64,000 bases of DNA from Cryptomeria japonica (Eukaryota; Streptophyta; Pinopsida; Cupressales; Cupressaceae), in assembly GCF_030272615.1 (NCBI RefSeq), contig NC_081415.1, positions 630,579,240-630,643,239 of the forward strand, given 5' to 3'. A program made the translations under genes and the position numbers. Under the pieces are notes generated by a model that was not told where the DNA came from, ran no database searches, and saw only the letters and a list, made by a program, of their open reading frames with translations. Each line of letters begins with the position of its first letter. Position 1 is the first letter of the stretch. This document shows, piece by piece, positions 47,752-58,988 of the stretch.

Positions 47752-50700
47752 ATGTCGAAGTCAGGATACAACGAAAGGAAAGAGCTGCTGAAGACGTTGG
47801 AGATTGGATTTTATCCAGAGTTCAAGATTTCATCCAGATGGAGGGAGATCACTGATACCAACATGCATTTCCTGGACTTCGACCAGATGCAGCGTCGGAT
47901 GTTCGGATCCAGAGATCAGGTTCCTTCTCCAGCATATGCGAATATTATGAAGAGTGGCATTTTCCATGCCGTTGGGTTTCCACAATCCATACAGTGCAGT
48001 GAGTTGATCCTGGAGTGTGCACAATGTTACGATCCGCTCACAAGAATGATCAAGAGTCCGAAGGGTGTTGTCATCGCCTACCTTGTTGAGGATGCCATTG
48101 CTGAGGTATTCGGAATTCCACGTAGTACAGACATGAAGGATGTGACCAAGGAAGATTATGCAGACAGATACACAAAGAAGATGGGTGTATGCAAGAGTTT
48201 AATTAATAAAGAATGGATGATTGAACCTAGAAATCATCATTCCAAGGCTCCCAAGACACTTATGTGCGTAGATTTTAAGGAGGAATTATAGTGATTTGAT
48301 ATTCCTACTCAACAGAGTGATGGGAATGCCGCAAGGAGCAATATTTCATGGATGGATGTTCTACTTCATCCAGGATTGTCTTAAAGGGACACTAGTGAAT
48401 TGGTCTAAGATCATAAGCAACAATCTGGATTTTCAGTTGAGGAATGTAGAGAGGTCCAAGTCATTCGCCATGACTTCTTACCTGGTGTACCTGCTTGCAC
48501 GGTTTGTTTCATACAGAGGATTAATATGCAAAGGTGAAGTCGGGAATGGGCAAGGACAGTTTAAGAGTTATGAATGCTACCCCCAGTTGAGTATGCACAG
48601 AATTGAAGACTATAAAAGAGTGAATGATGCATTCACTATGTACATCACACGGATGCTGCAGGGCGGAATCCAAAGAAGATTGTCCAAGGAGGCAACAGAG
48701 TTAATAGAGAAATATGGATCGTGGTATATACAGTTTCCCACTTTCACATACCTCAGGATTCATGGGTTTCAATCTGAACCCTACAGACTTCCTAGGTATC
48801 CTACTGACAGAATGATATTGTTGGAAGTGGTAAGACAGCTTCTAGAGTTCAATGTTATCCACAGAGAGAAGCACAGGGCAGGAATGACATTCCCTATTTC
48901 AGTTGGGAAGACGTCAGAGGTCTGCCAATCCGCCATAGCTGCCAGCACTGTAGGTGAGGAGATTGCATTCTATAGATTCGCTACCTACAAGAAAAGAGAA
49001 AGATTTGATCCAGACAAGAAGGTCGGAAGGATCCGAGAAGAGAAGTTCACTCACAAGGTTGACATAGAAGATTATTGGGCTAACTTAATGGATGAACAAG
49101 CAGTAAAGAGAAGAATGTGGTCCAGAATGTCAGTGGATTTCATGAGGAAGTGTGGACTTTTCCTCATCCCTGATTAGGTATTAGATGATAGAGATCATAC
49201 ACACCCACATTATGAGAATGAAATGAAGAAGGCAATCCTATTGCCAAATTGGTCAGAGTCAGAAGAGACTGATTTGAATATATTGATGAGAGAAGTCTTG
49301 AATTTCTCCCGCACATGGGTAGATATGCAGATGAACAGATTAGTTGACATGGGTGTTCCCTTCACTTATGAGAGGATGAAGACGGAAGAGTCTACTTCCG
49401 AGGATAATCAGAGGACTATCAGTGATGTCAGGATTCATGCAGACGAAGAGAGTCAAGCTCCCAAAAGAAGGAAGAACATGCATGGAGAAGTCAAGGCTAG
49501 AGAGAAGAAGATTGAGGATGTGAAGAAGAAACAGAAGACTATCATTCCTTCACCCCCTCCCAGTGTCTCATCAATCGAAGTGATTGAAGTAACAGAACAG
49601 AATAAGGAGACTCAGCAGTGTTCCAACACAGTGATACTACCAGAGAATACTTAGGAATTTCATGCCACAGCAACATCTACACCTAATGAGAATGATGACC
49701 AGCCGGGATCCCCTACTGTCCTTTTGGAAGTTAGTTTGGGAAATGATGTATATGATTGGACCAGGAATAATCCTGATGATAATGATGAAGTTATCTCGGC
49801 ACTGAAGGACCTTGATCAAGAAATATGTCTTGATGATGGTATGGAGATGACCGCTATTCCTCAATGGTTGAGGAAGAGTATGGAAAAAACGTAAACAAAT
49901 GATAGAAGTACAGCCTATTGAGGATATTGATGACTACCTAGCTAGGAGTGCTAAGAAGAAAGAGCCCAAGAGAGCGGAGATTTTGTCGCACATAGCTAGA
50001 GATGAGACAGGAATGCGGATTGCGCAGATTGCTGTTCCTAGAGCAGGCGTGACAGTGGACACTGCTACTCCCTTGGATTTCCAGATCATTTCAGTTGCCC
50101 TCGGTCGTCCATCCGTAGGGCAGGAATTTCAGGAGATTGGTGACAACCTCCAAGCAATCAATGCCAAGTTAGACACAGCGATTGTGGAGAATGAAAGGTA
50201 CAAAGAAGAAAATATTAGACTCGGAGAGTATATTGCAGGGACAAGGCGTGGGGATCCCACCCTTATTTCCCCTATTGCAGTTGACCATGGAATACATTCA
50301 CACTGCGAGGTAGCGAGAGGTACACACTCCGAGGTGGAAAAGTGGATTGAAAGCACAAGAAGGCAGGCAGATGATTTCCTTACTCAGTTTGTCCAAGCAT
50401 ATGATAAGACAACAACGCTTGTATTCAGAATCTAGTATTTGGAGGGAGTTTGGGAAGAATTCCGGCCTATCCAAGAGATGACTATTCCACGCCTCTTGGC
50501 ATTGAAGAAGGTTCCTAATTCCATTTTGGTCAGCGAGAACATTGTGCACAGTGGAGACATATATAATTTCCATGGCTGGTATTGTGCACTGGCTTTGAAG
50601 AAATCAGCTTATGAGAACGCCCAATCGAGTTGTATGGAGATGGAAGGATTAATTCAGGACATTTAGATGAAAATCCTTGCCTCGATTGAGGAATTATTGG

Positions 50701-51041
50701 GTGTTGATGTGAGTGATGCTAGTGGTTTACACTTAGCCGAATTAAGAGACAAGATAAAATTTATGTATTTTTGCCAGTTGGACCCTTTGCAGAAGAGTCA
50801 GATAGATGACTTGGTCTCTTTGTTGATTCATGTTCATAATTCGCAGAAGCTCATACCTGAATGGGAGAACACTTTGAATGCTTGCTCGGATTCATTGGAT
50901 GTGATTGATTTATAGCAGGATACCTTGCCTAGCGTTTCCATGGAGGAGTTAGATTCAGTTTTGGCTAGATTCTTGGAGTATGCTAGGAGAGAGAGAAATG
51001 CAGGGAGGAATCTTCTAGAAGATTCTCTATATGATGACTAG
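47752..51041 (+). pseudogene. Additional ORF within LTR B, unknown function, about 1,090 codons
   Basis: Coding remnants run end to end: 47752-48291 (frame 1), 48296-49894 (frame 2, TAG at 49175 and 49652), 49899-51041 (frame 3, TAG at 50433, 50664 and 50913; final TAG 51039). Two 1-nt shifts are needed, one near 48280 and one in the A-run at 49882-49888. Start choice: GCGATGTCG just after the splice acceptor. I do not recognise the family. The first part is a globular domain with motifs GFPQSIQCSE, EVFGIPRS, GMPQGAIFHGWM, MTSYLVYLLARF and YGSWYIQFPTF. Next is a Lys/Glu-rich linker with a basic PKRRK patch (49463). Last is a helical, coiled-coil-like tail. No signal peptide, membrane anchor or env-like feature is visible, nor any gag, pol or transposase motif. 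It may be a Tat-type additional ORF. Confidence 0.75.
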
Positions 51042-51086
51042 GTATCTTTCTATTGGGCCATATGTTGGTGGCACCATTTTTGATGT

Positions 51087-51185
51087 AACCCTAATTAGGG
51101 CAATTCTAAGGTTTTGTTGGCATGATCTCGGCCGTTGATCTTAGATCAATCTGGGCCATCCATTTTGTAAGAGACTCTATATATG
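51087..51185 (+). promoter_or_regulatory. Main LTR promoter of B (telobox palindrome + TATA)
   Basis: AACCCTAATTAGGG at 51087-51100, then TTGATCTTAGATCAA near 51135, then TATATATG at 51178-51185. It is the positional equivalent of the A, F and C promoters. It lies downstream of the LTR-encoded ORF, so the ORF is entirely in U3. The 5' LTR remnant of B (LTR positions 51590-52000) lacks it. Confidence 0.62.
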
Positions 51186-52031
51186 CCCCTTTGTCTCTCA
51201 TTTGTAAGAGAGAGTTTTTGTAGAATTGTTGGTATATGCTACAGCTATTTGAATCCTAATCATTGTTCAATTGTTGGTGATTTTGCTCTTCAAGTGTTGT
51301 ATTTGCATTCATGGTTCTCAATTCCTCCAAGTTAGATTAGAATTTAGATTAGAATTTATTTTCATGTATGTTAGATTGAGTGGAAGATTTGTTGAGTATA
51401 TTTGTGTGCAATCCTTAATCCATACCACTAGCCTCTTTCCGCTGGTAAGTGTGCCTTGTGTGGTCAACTGGAGTTTGAGTAAGCATAACTTCAACTATTA
51501 CGCGTCCGTTGACAAGCATCAACTTGGATGGTGTCTTCGTTTGATGGTAATAGTTTGAAAATCATTAAGTATACCTTAGATGATTGCACTAAGCTTGTGT
51601 CAATACCTGATTGTGAGACCTTGCCTGGTTTGATTCCACTAAATCCATTCACCATTTCCTACATTCCTAGGATTAGAATAGATTTCCTGAACCCTATTCT
51701 TTTTCCCCCTTTTTTTAGTAAGAAGTAAATCCAGAGCCTTATTGATAAATCTTAAGTTGTCAGCATACCTATTCCACATCATTCATGATAATCCAAACAT
51801 TTGCGTAAGTCCCCAAAGTGAAACACAGCAATTCACATCAACCACTGAACTTACCCACTCGTCAAGACCTGACATGTAGAAACCTTGGAATCACATTAGT
51901 TGATCTCATCCTTAGCATCTGAGGTGATTTTGTTCAAGAGAGGGTAAATTACTTTGGTAATTTATTTTGTATTGTTATGTGCATAAAAAACACATCAACA
52001 GGTCCTAGAGTGAAAATTACACCAAGGGCAT

Positions 52032-52560
52032 GTACCTTCCAAAGGATCCAGAGCGAAATTTTGATTTACCTTGCAAAGGACAGAGCGAATTTCTTCACAA
52101 GGACATGTACCTTCCTAAGAGTCCAAAGCGAATTTTTGCCAAGATGTGTACCTTGCAAGGGATCAAGAGTGAATTTCTCCAAGTGAGGTCCTAGAACGAA
52201 TTTTGAAATCATGTACCTTGCTGAAGTCATAGAGCGAGTTTTATCATGTGTACCTTGTCAAGGACATTGAGCGAATTCCTTATTTAAATCTTGTACCTTG
52301 CAAAGGACATAGAGCGAATTTCTTCCTAAAGTCACGTACCTTGTCAAGGATCCAGAGCGGATTTCTTCCTAAGGTCATGTACCTTGTCGAGGATCTAGAG
52401 CGAACTTTTTCACTAGCCCATGTACCTTACTCAAGATTGAGAGAAAACTCTGCCATGTACCTTCCAAAGGTCCTAGAGCGAATTTTAAGTTATATCCTTG
52501 GAGAGGTCCTAGAGCGAATTTTGCTTCAAGTCATGTACCTTGGAGAGGTCGGCCAGCATT
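52032..52560 (+). repeat. Minisatellite in LTR C (ATGTACCTTGnnAAGG..AGAGCGAATTT)
   Basis: About 13 units of roughly 35-45 bp, at 52032, 52067, 52108, 52149, 52213, 52251, 52293, 52337, 52380, 52422 and onward, each with TACCTTG, AAGG and AGAGCGAATTT. The array continues on the other side of element B (35105-35449), where it shares the same unit. ACCTTGCAAGGT-type cores are short palindromes. Open frames over this stretch are translated repeat, not genes. Confidence 0.85.
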
Positions 52561-53061
52561 AAGGAAGCTATTTATTATTAGACCAAGTCGGCCTTATATC
52601 CAAGAGACACATCCTTTACCCTAAAGCGCATATAAAAGAGAGGTTAAATTAATCATTTTAGCATCAATTCAGAACATAATCCCTCTCTAGCAGCGAATTT
52701 CCTCTCCAGCAGCGAACTTCATCAAGCATCAGCGATTTTCAGTCAACATAAAGGTGAGTTTCAATCATTAAAGGAACAGGTCTGATGTTTTGAAAAGATG
52801 AATTTATCATTGGAGCATCAGGTTAGAGCGAATTTGCCCAGCTAAGAGACCTATCAACCAGTAGATTTCATAATTAGACAGCCCAGATTTGCCCTAAGAC
52901 ATTAAGTTTACCTTCCACACAGTGAATTCATTGATTATTGTCAGTACTTTGATCAGATTTAATGAAAATCCCATAAAATCAGAGTAAGAGATCAAGTCAA
53001 AATAGGAGTATAAATATTATAAATCATGTGTGTTTGATACTGTACTTGCTTTGTTTTGCAG
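52548..53061 (+). promoter_or_regulatory. Candidate P1 promoter and intron of LTR C
   Basis: GTCGGCC boxes at 52548 and 52587, TATAAAAG at 52631-52638, then an AAG|GTGAGT donor at 52754 and a TTTTGCAG acceptor ending at 53061. An ATG 35 bases later (53096) opens a 72-codon basic frame to 53314. The layout (boxes, TATA, intron, nearby ATG) matches A, F and partly B, but the short frames do not resemble each other. Confidence 0.45.
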
Positions 53062-53330
53062 ATATGTAAGGAAGATGATACTACTTCGAGGCAAGATGAG
53101 CAATCAAAAGATGAAGGAATGTCTTGATCATGACAAGTACTTCCTATCACCACTGTGCAAGATCAAGAGGAAACTTCATCAGCAAACACAAGAACATCAA
53201 GGGAGGGAAGATCTCAAAAGGCTCTCACCACATCATGATAGCATGAGGATATCAAAGGGTGCAAGGAAGAAATCATCCAACTACCTCAAGGTGTTAATTT
53301 TGATCAGATTATAACAGGCAGGTAAATTTT

Positions 53331-54627
53331 AAATTTTATTTATACCTTGATCAACGTCTGATATCTATGAGTGATATATGTTCTTCAGTCAGTCTTATAT
53401 TCGATCTACTGATGTGTAAGAATGTAATCCAAATACAATCTGCCACTGAACAAGTTTGGACTGCTACGTATGGATGAATAAATTCAATCTTATCAATATA
53501 TTATATCCAATCTGCTGTAGTATCCTTTTGCTTGATGAACTATGTAAGTTCGATCAATGTCGACTGTAGAGTGAATCGAACAGTTACATACATATATATA
53601 TATATATGAATGTCAATCTAGATATTTCCATATACAATCTGCTTGCAGAAGGGTTAGATAAGCTGTGATTGTTTTCCACAATTTTCTGTTCAAGTCTATG
53701 TGTTCGATCTGTAATCAATAACAATAATATTCTGATTCGTATGTTCCTTGTTATCAATCTAATAACCATTCAATCTGCTATCATATGATTGGCTGCAGTC
53801 GATATTCAAACTGATCCTGCTTATAGTGCTGGAGATATCGACTGTGTATTATATAAGGTTCATCTCTAATATTCACGATCAACAATTTGTCTTTCTGAGC
53901 TTGTTGATTCGATCCCACACAGATTTCGGTTTGTACAATATATACGTATGATATGAATTGACCAGATTTATTCACCGTGTATGCAATGGCCTTTGCCTGC
54001 AAATTGTTTTAATCTGATGTAATATAATCTGCACGATATCCGTATGAAATTCGATCTGCAATATATTCTTCTTATTGTTATTATATCTTGACTATGTATA
54101 TCGACTGTATATCTTACGGTCTGCAAGGAGTATATTATTGTTGTCGTCTATATTGTTATTATTGTTCCTATCCCTATCGATCAATGAATATATATATATG
54201 AAAGTGAGACTCACGAAGGAGTCATGACTCTTCACTAAGAGTCGATGTCTTTAATGAACCCATTCGTAAGACATAACAAAGCCGATATTAGTAATCAGCG
54301 GTTTATCCACAATGATAGTATAGGAACTAATCCGAATCAAAGATTGGAATAAACAATGGTCAACAGTAATCGGAATGATCATAAGGTTAATACGAGTAGT
54401 CAACAGTTAATAATAACTGTTAATAGAATCGGTTTAGGTTATAGTAATCAACTTTGTAACATGTATTGATGATTAACCCGATCATCCTACTTGTCAAATA
54501 AATGAATTATGATTAAGTATATTTATGAAAGAAATCTTTTAATAAGATTAATTGCTTGATCAAATGTGTAAGGCCGATAGGCCACTTACACATTTGATCT
54601 ACTGTATCGGTATTTAGGATTCCGACT
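53331..54627 (+). other. LTR C middle segment, non-coding
   Basis: No gene seen. CAATCTGC recurs about six times between 53440 and 54060. There is a (TA)n run near 53589-53606. A near-perfect hairpin, GATCAAATGTGTAAG...CTTACACATTTGATC, lies at 54558-54599, 28 bp before the insertion point of LTR D. Confidence 0.5.
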
Positions 54628-56349
54628 TCTTGTGACGTTTTCACACATCGCCCCATTGCAAATGGGGACCCCCTACTTTTTTGGCCCTCCCGGTCTTTTG
54701 GCTTGCGTTTTTGGGGTCTTTTCGCAGCAGTCTCTCTGCTTTGCAAGTGTTTGGGGGTCATATTGATTAAAATCTGCTTTTTGTTTGAGCGAATTCGGCT
54801 AAGTCAAGGACTCGTTTTGTGAATTTTAGGGTTTTTGCCTTCTGTCCTAGATTTTAGGGGTTCCTGTTAGGGTTTCGGGAAACCAAAGCATACGACTGGA
54901 ATCAGGACCCTTCAAGGGACCTCCCAATAAAATTTGAGCCCGAACGGAGCAACTTTCTATTTTTAGAAAGTCCCTATTTTTTAGGGATTTTTCCGAGTCC
55001 CGGAATATCGCCATTTTGCCAAAAATCAAACTTACTATTTTTAGTAAGTTTCTATTTTTAGTAAGTCATTCATGCGTCCTGTTTTAGGCTCTAACTCTGA
55101 CATTTTGGAAAAGTTTCTATTTTGGGAAAGTCTATTTGTGGCAGGATCAGGCTAGCAGACAGCGAAGAATCAACATGCACAATCACTTCTAAATCTAGAA
55201 AGTTGAAAGCAGACAGGCAAGGGTCTAAAATGGCTAAGTATGAGAATCATCCCTAAAGTGGAAGGCACAAAATTGTTCTAAGTCTGGAAAATCCACCTTC
55301 AAAAGCCCAAAGTGGCATCTCAGCACAGACAGTGGTCAAAATTTGGCTAAGTTTGGATCTCCTATTCCAGAAGAGGAAAGCAAGCATGATCATCCAAGTC
55401 CAGAAATTCACATCAATCCACCAATGTCATCCTGATCTGAAAATGGCCTGAAATTTGACTAAGTCTGGAAATTTGGAAGATCTTCCAAAATCCAGAATTT
55501 GCATTGTGATTCCTATGGACCTGAAACCACTCTCAAACATCCTGAAAGTATATATGAAATATAACTTAAAGTACACTTATACTTAAATGTTATATTTCAT
55601 ATATATATCCTGACGAAGAGCCTGAAATAGTGGAAAAATCCACCTCTCCATGGACATCTCCAAAATGCGCCCAGGTATGGGCTAGGGCGCTAAAACCAAG
55701 AAGTAATTCACAAGTGCAATTTTCCGCCTCTCCATGGACATCTCCAAAATGCGCCCAAGTATGGGCTAGGGCGCTAAAACCAAGAATGCTTTCACAACTG
55801 CAATTTTCCATCATTCCTTGGACATGGCAAAAATGCGCCTAGGTCAGGCCTGGGGCGCTAAAACCAAGAAGTAATTCACAAGTGCAATTTTCCGCCTCTC
55901 CATGGTGTTGTGACGTTTTCACACATCGCCCCATTTGAAATGGGGACCCCCTCTTTTTTGCTTGTTTTTCGCGCCTTTTGCTTCGTTTTTTAGGATTTTG
56001 TTAGTCAGTTAGTTGTCTGGATTTAGGGTCAAGCCTTAGGGTTTTCATTTTTGTCTTTTCAGGCCAAAATCCAGTCGTTTTTGAGAGCTTTCGAGCTTCC
56101 TTTTCTAGGATGCTAATTCTGAATGCAATAAATTCGCCAGAATGGTTTAATGTTCAATTGGAATGTTGATGCAGAGCTTAAATTTGTCTAAGTGTTGAAA
56201 GTGAAATGTGTATTTTTGTCTGATTGAATATTTTTGACCAAATTTTGACCTTTATGATTTTTGATCCTAGGCATTTGAAATGATTTGTTTTCGCCTTGTG
56301 AAGTGTTTAAATGTGAAAAATCATGTTATTTTGCCCTGTAGGAGCAAAT

Positions 56350-58117
56350 TCGCTCCTGTCCCTCAGTGAAGGACGGGAGCTCGTTTTCAAATATCTCACT
56401 ATTCCTGCAGAGTTCAGATGAATTACGAATTGTAAGTGATGGAGAAAGGCGAGATCTTTCCATTGAATATAAATTGAAGATTTTCATGAACACAGAAATG
56501 CCTCCAGGAGGAAAATCGCTCCTGTCCCTCAGGAAGGGACCAGAGCGAAGTACCTTATAGCTCCTGTCCCTCTCCCAGGGACCAGAGCGATGTCCTTCAT
56601 TGGGCAAAATCCAGGCAAAAATCAAGACAAGTTTACGTTCAAAGGCAAGGAAGAGTGTGAGATGAACTCATTGAAGACAAATTGAAGATTTTGAAACGTC
56701 AGCAAGGACCCAAAATGCCTAGTTCGCTCCTGTCCCTCAGGAAGGGACCAGAGCGATTTTTTGTTATAATTGATTTTCTTGCCAAGTTGCAGACGATATC
56801 AAGGCATGGATGAATGGGGTAGAGCATGACGAGTCCGTTGAATATAAATTTGGGACCTGACAAAGTGGAATGAAGGCCACAAGGGATGGATCGCTCCTGT
56901 CCCTCTCCAAGGGACCAGGGCGATACAGTGGTTCAAGGCCGTTCCTCCAAGTTCAAGACCTTCTAAGACAAGGAACGAGGGTGGCAAGGACATTTCAAGA
57001 CATCTTCATCGAGCACAAGCACTTAAAGGTCATCACAATGAAGAGATTTACACTCTAAGACCCAGATCGCTCCTGTCCCTCAGGAAGGGACCAGAGCGAT
57101 ATCTCTATAATGGCGTAAATTTCAAAAGGCAAACAAGTTTCGAGCAACCAAGAGGGTCGAAAGGACATCATTTCACGTAATGAAAATGATTGCAAGTTGG
57201 TAAAAACAAGAACAAGCACATAATGATGAACTTCGCTCCTGTCCCTCAGGAAGGGACCAAAGCGATGTTGGATATATTGGCCACTTCATGCAAGATTTAC
57301 GTAAGGTCAAAGTTTTGCGAGATTGTAGAAGGTCCATGGCATGATTAGAGGGTGATACAAAAGGATTTTGAACGTAAAATGATCATCAAATTAAACATAG
57401 AGACCATATCGCTCCTGTCCCTCTCCAAGGGACCAGGGCGATTTGCTTTGGATTCTTCGTTTTGCTCCAAGTTCATGCCAAGTCAAAGCTTCGCAAGGTT
57501 ATGCAAGGTTCAAGGTGTTTTTTGAAGATCACATGTAAGAGTTTTGAACGTCCAAACGTTGCTAATCAAGTTAAAGAGCTCATATCGCTCCTGTCCTTTG
57601 GACAAGGACCAAGGCGATCCCATCAAAAACACTCATATTCCTTCAAAGTCAAGGCAAGGCGAGGATGGACAAGGTGAGGGACGGCGTTTGGAAGACATCA
57701 CAACGAAGATTGAAGTTAAAAGTTGCCAAGATTAGAGAGAAAGACATGGATCGCTCCTGTCCCTCTCCAAGGGACAAGGGCGATGATCCCTCTAAACGTC
57801 CAAACACCTCATACTAACAAGTTGAACAAGCGTAGAAGGAACAAGCAATGAAGTTATTCGCCCTAAAATGAAAGTTCGAGGATCAAAGATGCATATTGAA
57901 CGTGAAAACATGGAGATCGCTCCTGTCCTTTGGACAAGGACCAGGGCGATGAACATCCAAAGGCACTTAAGCACACATGCAAGACGATCTAACTCAAAGG
58001 ACCCATCAAAATGATCGATATTGAACATGGAAAGGAAGGAGATGAACGTTGAAGTTGCAAGAATCAAGACAAAAATCATGAATCGCTCCTGTCCCTCTCC
58101 AAGGGACCAGGGCGATG
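56350..58117 (+). repeat. Hairpin-box array in LTR F (12 boxes)
   Basis: The TCGCTCCTGTCCCT...AGGGACCAGAGCGA box occurs at 56350, 56516, about 56559, 56724, 56891, 57067, 57233, 57409, 57585, 57751, 57917 and 58083. Successive spacings from 56724 are 167, 176, 166, 176, 176, 166, 166 and 166 bp. Some boxes keep pairing with changed sequence: GTCCTTTGGACAAGGAC at 57590 and 57922 replaces GTCCCTC..AGGGAC with a fully paired stem. Confidence 0.9.
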
Positions 58118-58356
58118 AGGTACGTCCCTTTCATTTTCATAATTTTGGCACCAAATAAACATTTCAAATTTTCCTTAAATGCTAAGTTCGATAAAATTGA
58201 AAATCCTATTTAAATTAGCATTTAATATGGCGTTGATCATTTATTAATTATTTTGCCTTTATTAAAAAATCGAAATTTATAAATTAAAAACAAAAGGCAT
58301 TTAATTAATTATTAATTAATCTATAAAAAATCGAATTGGAGCGCTTTGGCATGTAG

Positions 58357-58988
58357 GTCGGCCTTGTTATTTAATTAAAAATCATTTAAAAAATCGTTCA
58401 AAATTGCTATATTTTATCAAGTCGGCCTAAGGGATGAATTGAGGTGCAAGCGCTATATATAGGGGGGTGAAAACTATTATTTTCACATCATTATTTTTAT
58501 CCCTCTACATGCGAATTAAGGAGAAAGAAGATAATGCGAAGTGTGCTTGAAGGGGTGCGAATTCCATTCAAACCAAAGGTGGCGCTAATACATCAAAGGT
58601 GGTGCGATACTTCATTTGAGTGAATTTGCCAAGAGTTGAAGACCACATCAAAGGCGAACTTGAAGATCACGTTGAAGACAAAGGTGGTGAAGTTGATCTT
58701 TTGAGGAGATAACATTGAAGATCATTTATACCTCAATTTTGCCTAGGCGAATTTTGTCTTTTTGCATTCTAGAGTTAGCTCTCTTTTGAGGTATGGCGAT
58801 TTGATTTTATTGCTTTTATTCATTCATCGTCATATTTTAAATTTTAATAGCTTAAATTTTGAATTCATAGCTCAATCTTTTTTAGGAAATGATTAATAAA
58901 GGACTTATCATTAAGTTTCCTATAATTTGCTCTCTAATTTATGTTATGTATTGCAAAATCATGTTACTAATTCTGAAATGTTGTGTAG
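58357..58988 (+). promoter_or_regulatory. Candidate P1 promoter and intron of LTR F
   Basis: GTCGGCC at 58357-58363 and 58421-58427, TATATATAG at 58454-58462, GAG|GTATGG donor at 58791 and GTGTAG| acceptor ending at 58988. Same order and nearly the same intron length (198 bp) as in LTR A (203 bp). Confidence 0.48.

Larger units (their letters stand above)
35450..52000 (+). mobile_element. Tat-clade Ty3/gypsy element 'B' with 7-kb LTR and aberrant 5' LTR
   Basis: The element is 16,551 bp and flanked by a perfect TSD, GGTCC, at 35445-35449 and 52001-52005. Removing it restores a repeat unit of the LTR C minisatellite (ACCTTGCTGAG|GTCCTAGAG). The order is palindromic 5' LTR remnant (35450-36308), three PBS copies, gag, protease, archaeal-type RNase H, RT, degenerate RNase H, integrase, 3' UTR, 3' LTR (44981-52000). 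The extra RNase H and the tRNA-Asn-like PBS place it in the Tat/Ogre-like group. The 5' LTR, inverted arm and 3' LTR differ at only about three positions over 411 bp, so it inserted recently although its genes are broken. Confidence 0.93.
44981..52000 (+). repeat. 3' LTR of B, 7,020 bp, carrying an internal gene
   Basis: It starts TGTTGTGACCTTTTCACAC and has the CCCCATT...AACGGGG hairpin, exactly as the TSD-bounded solo LTRs A and F start. It ends AACACATCAACA next to TSD GGTCC. In order: terminal hairpins, GATTTTCCCCTGG minisatellite (45480-46090), candidate promoter near 46250, long 5' leader, intron (47235-47746), extra ORF (47752-51041), telobox-TATA promoter (51087-51185), R-U5. The LTR is about 2.6 kb longer than A and F because of the ORF. 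Confidence 0.88.

Noticed and set aside
47752..51041. The LTR-borne ORF as a retroviral-type envelope gene
   Set aside because: No signal peptide, furin-like site or membrane anchor is visible, it sits inside the LTR, and the tail is charged and helical.
52248..52562. A 104-codon frame starting MYLVKDIERI
   Set aside because: It is translation of the ACCTTG...AGAGCGAATTT minisatellite of LTR C.
55630..55842. Frame with repeated CAQVWARALKPRS
   Set aside because: Translated 84-bp minisatellite of LTR D; the same peptide recurs at 60320-60511 on the other side of F.
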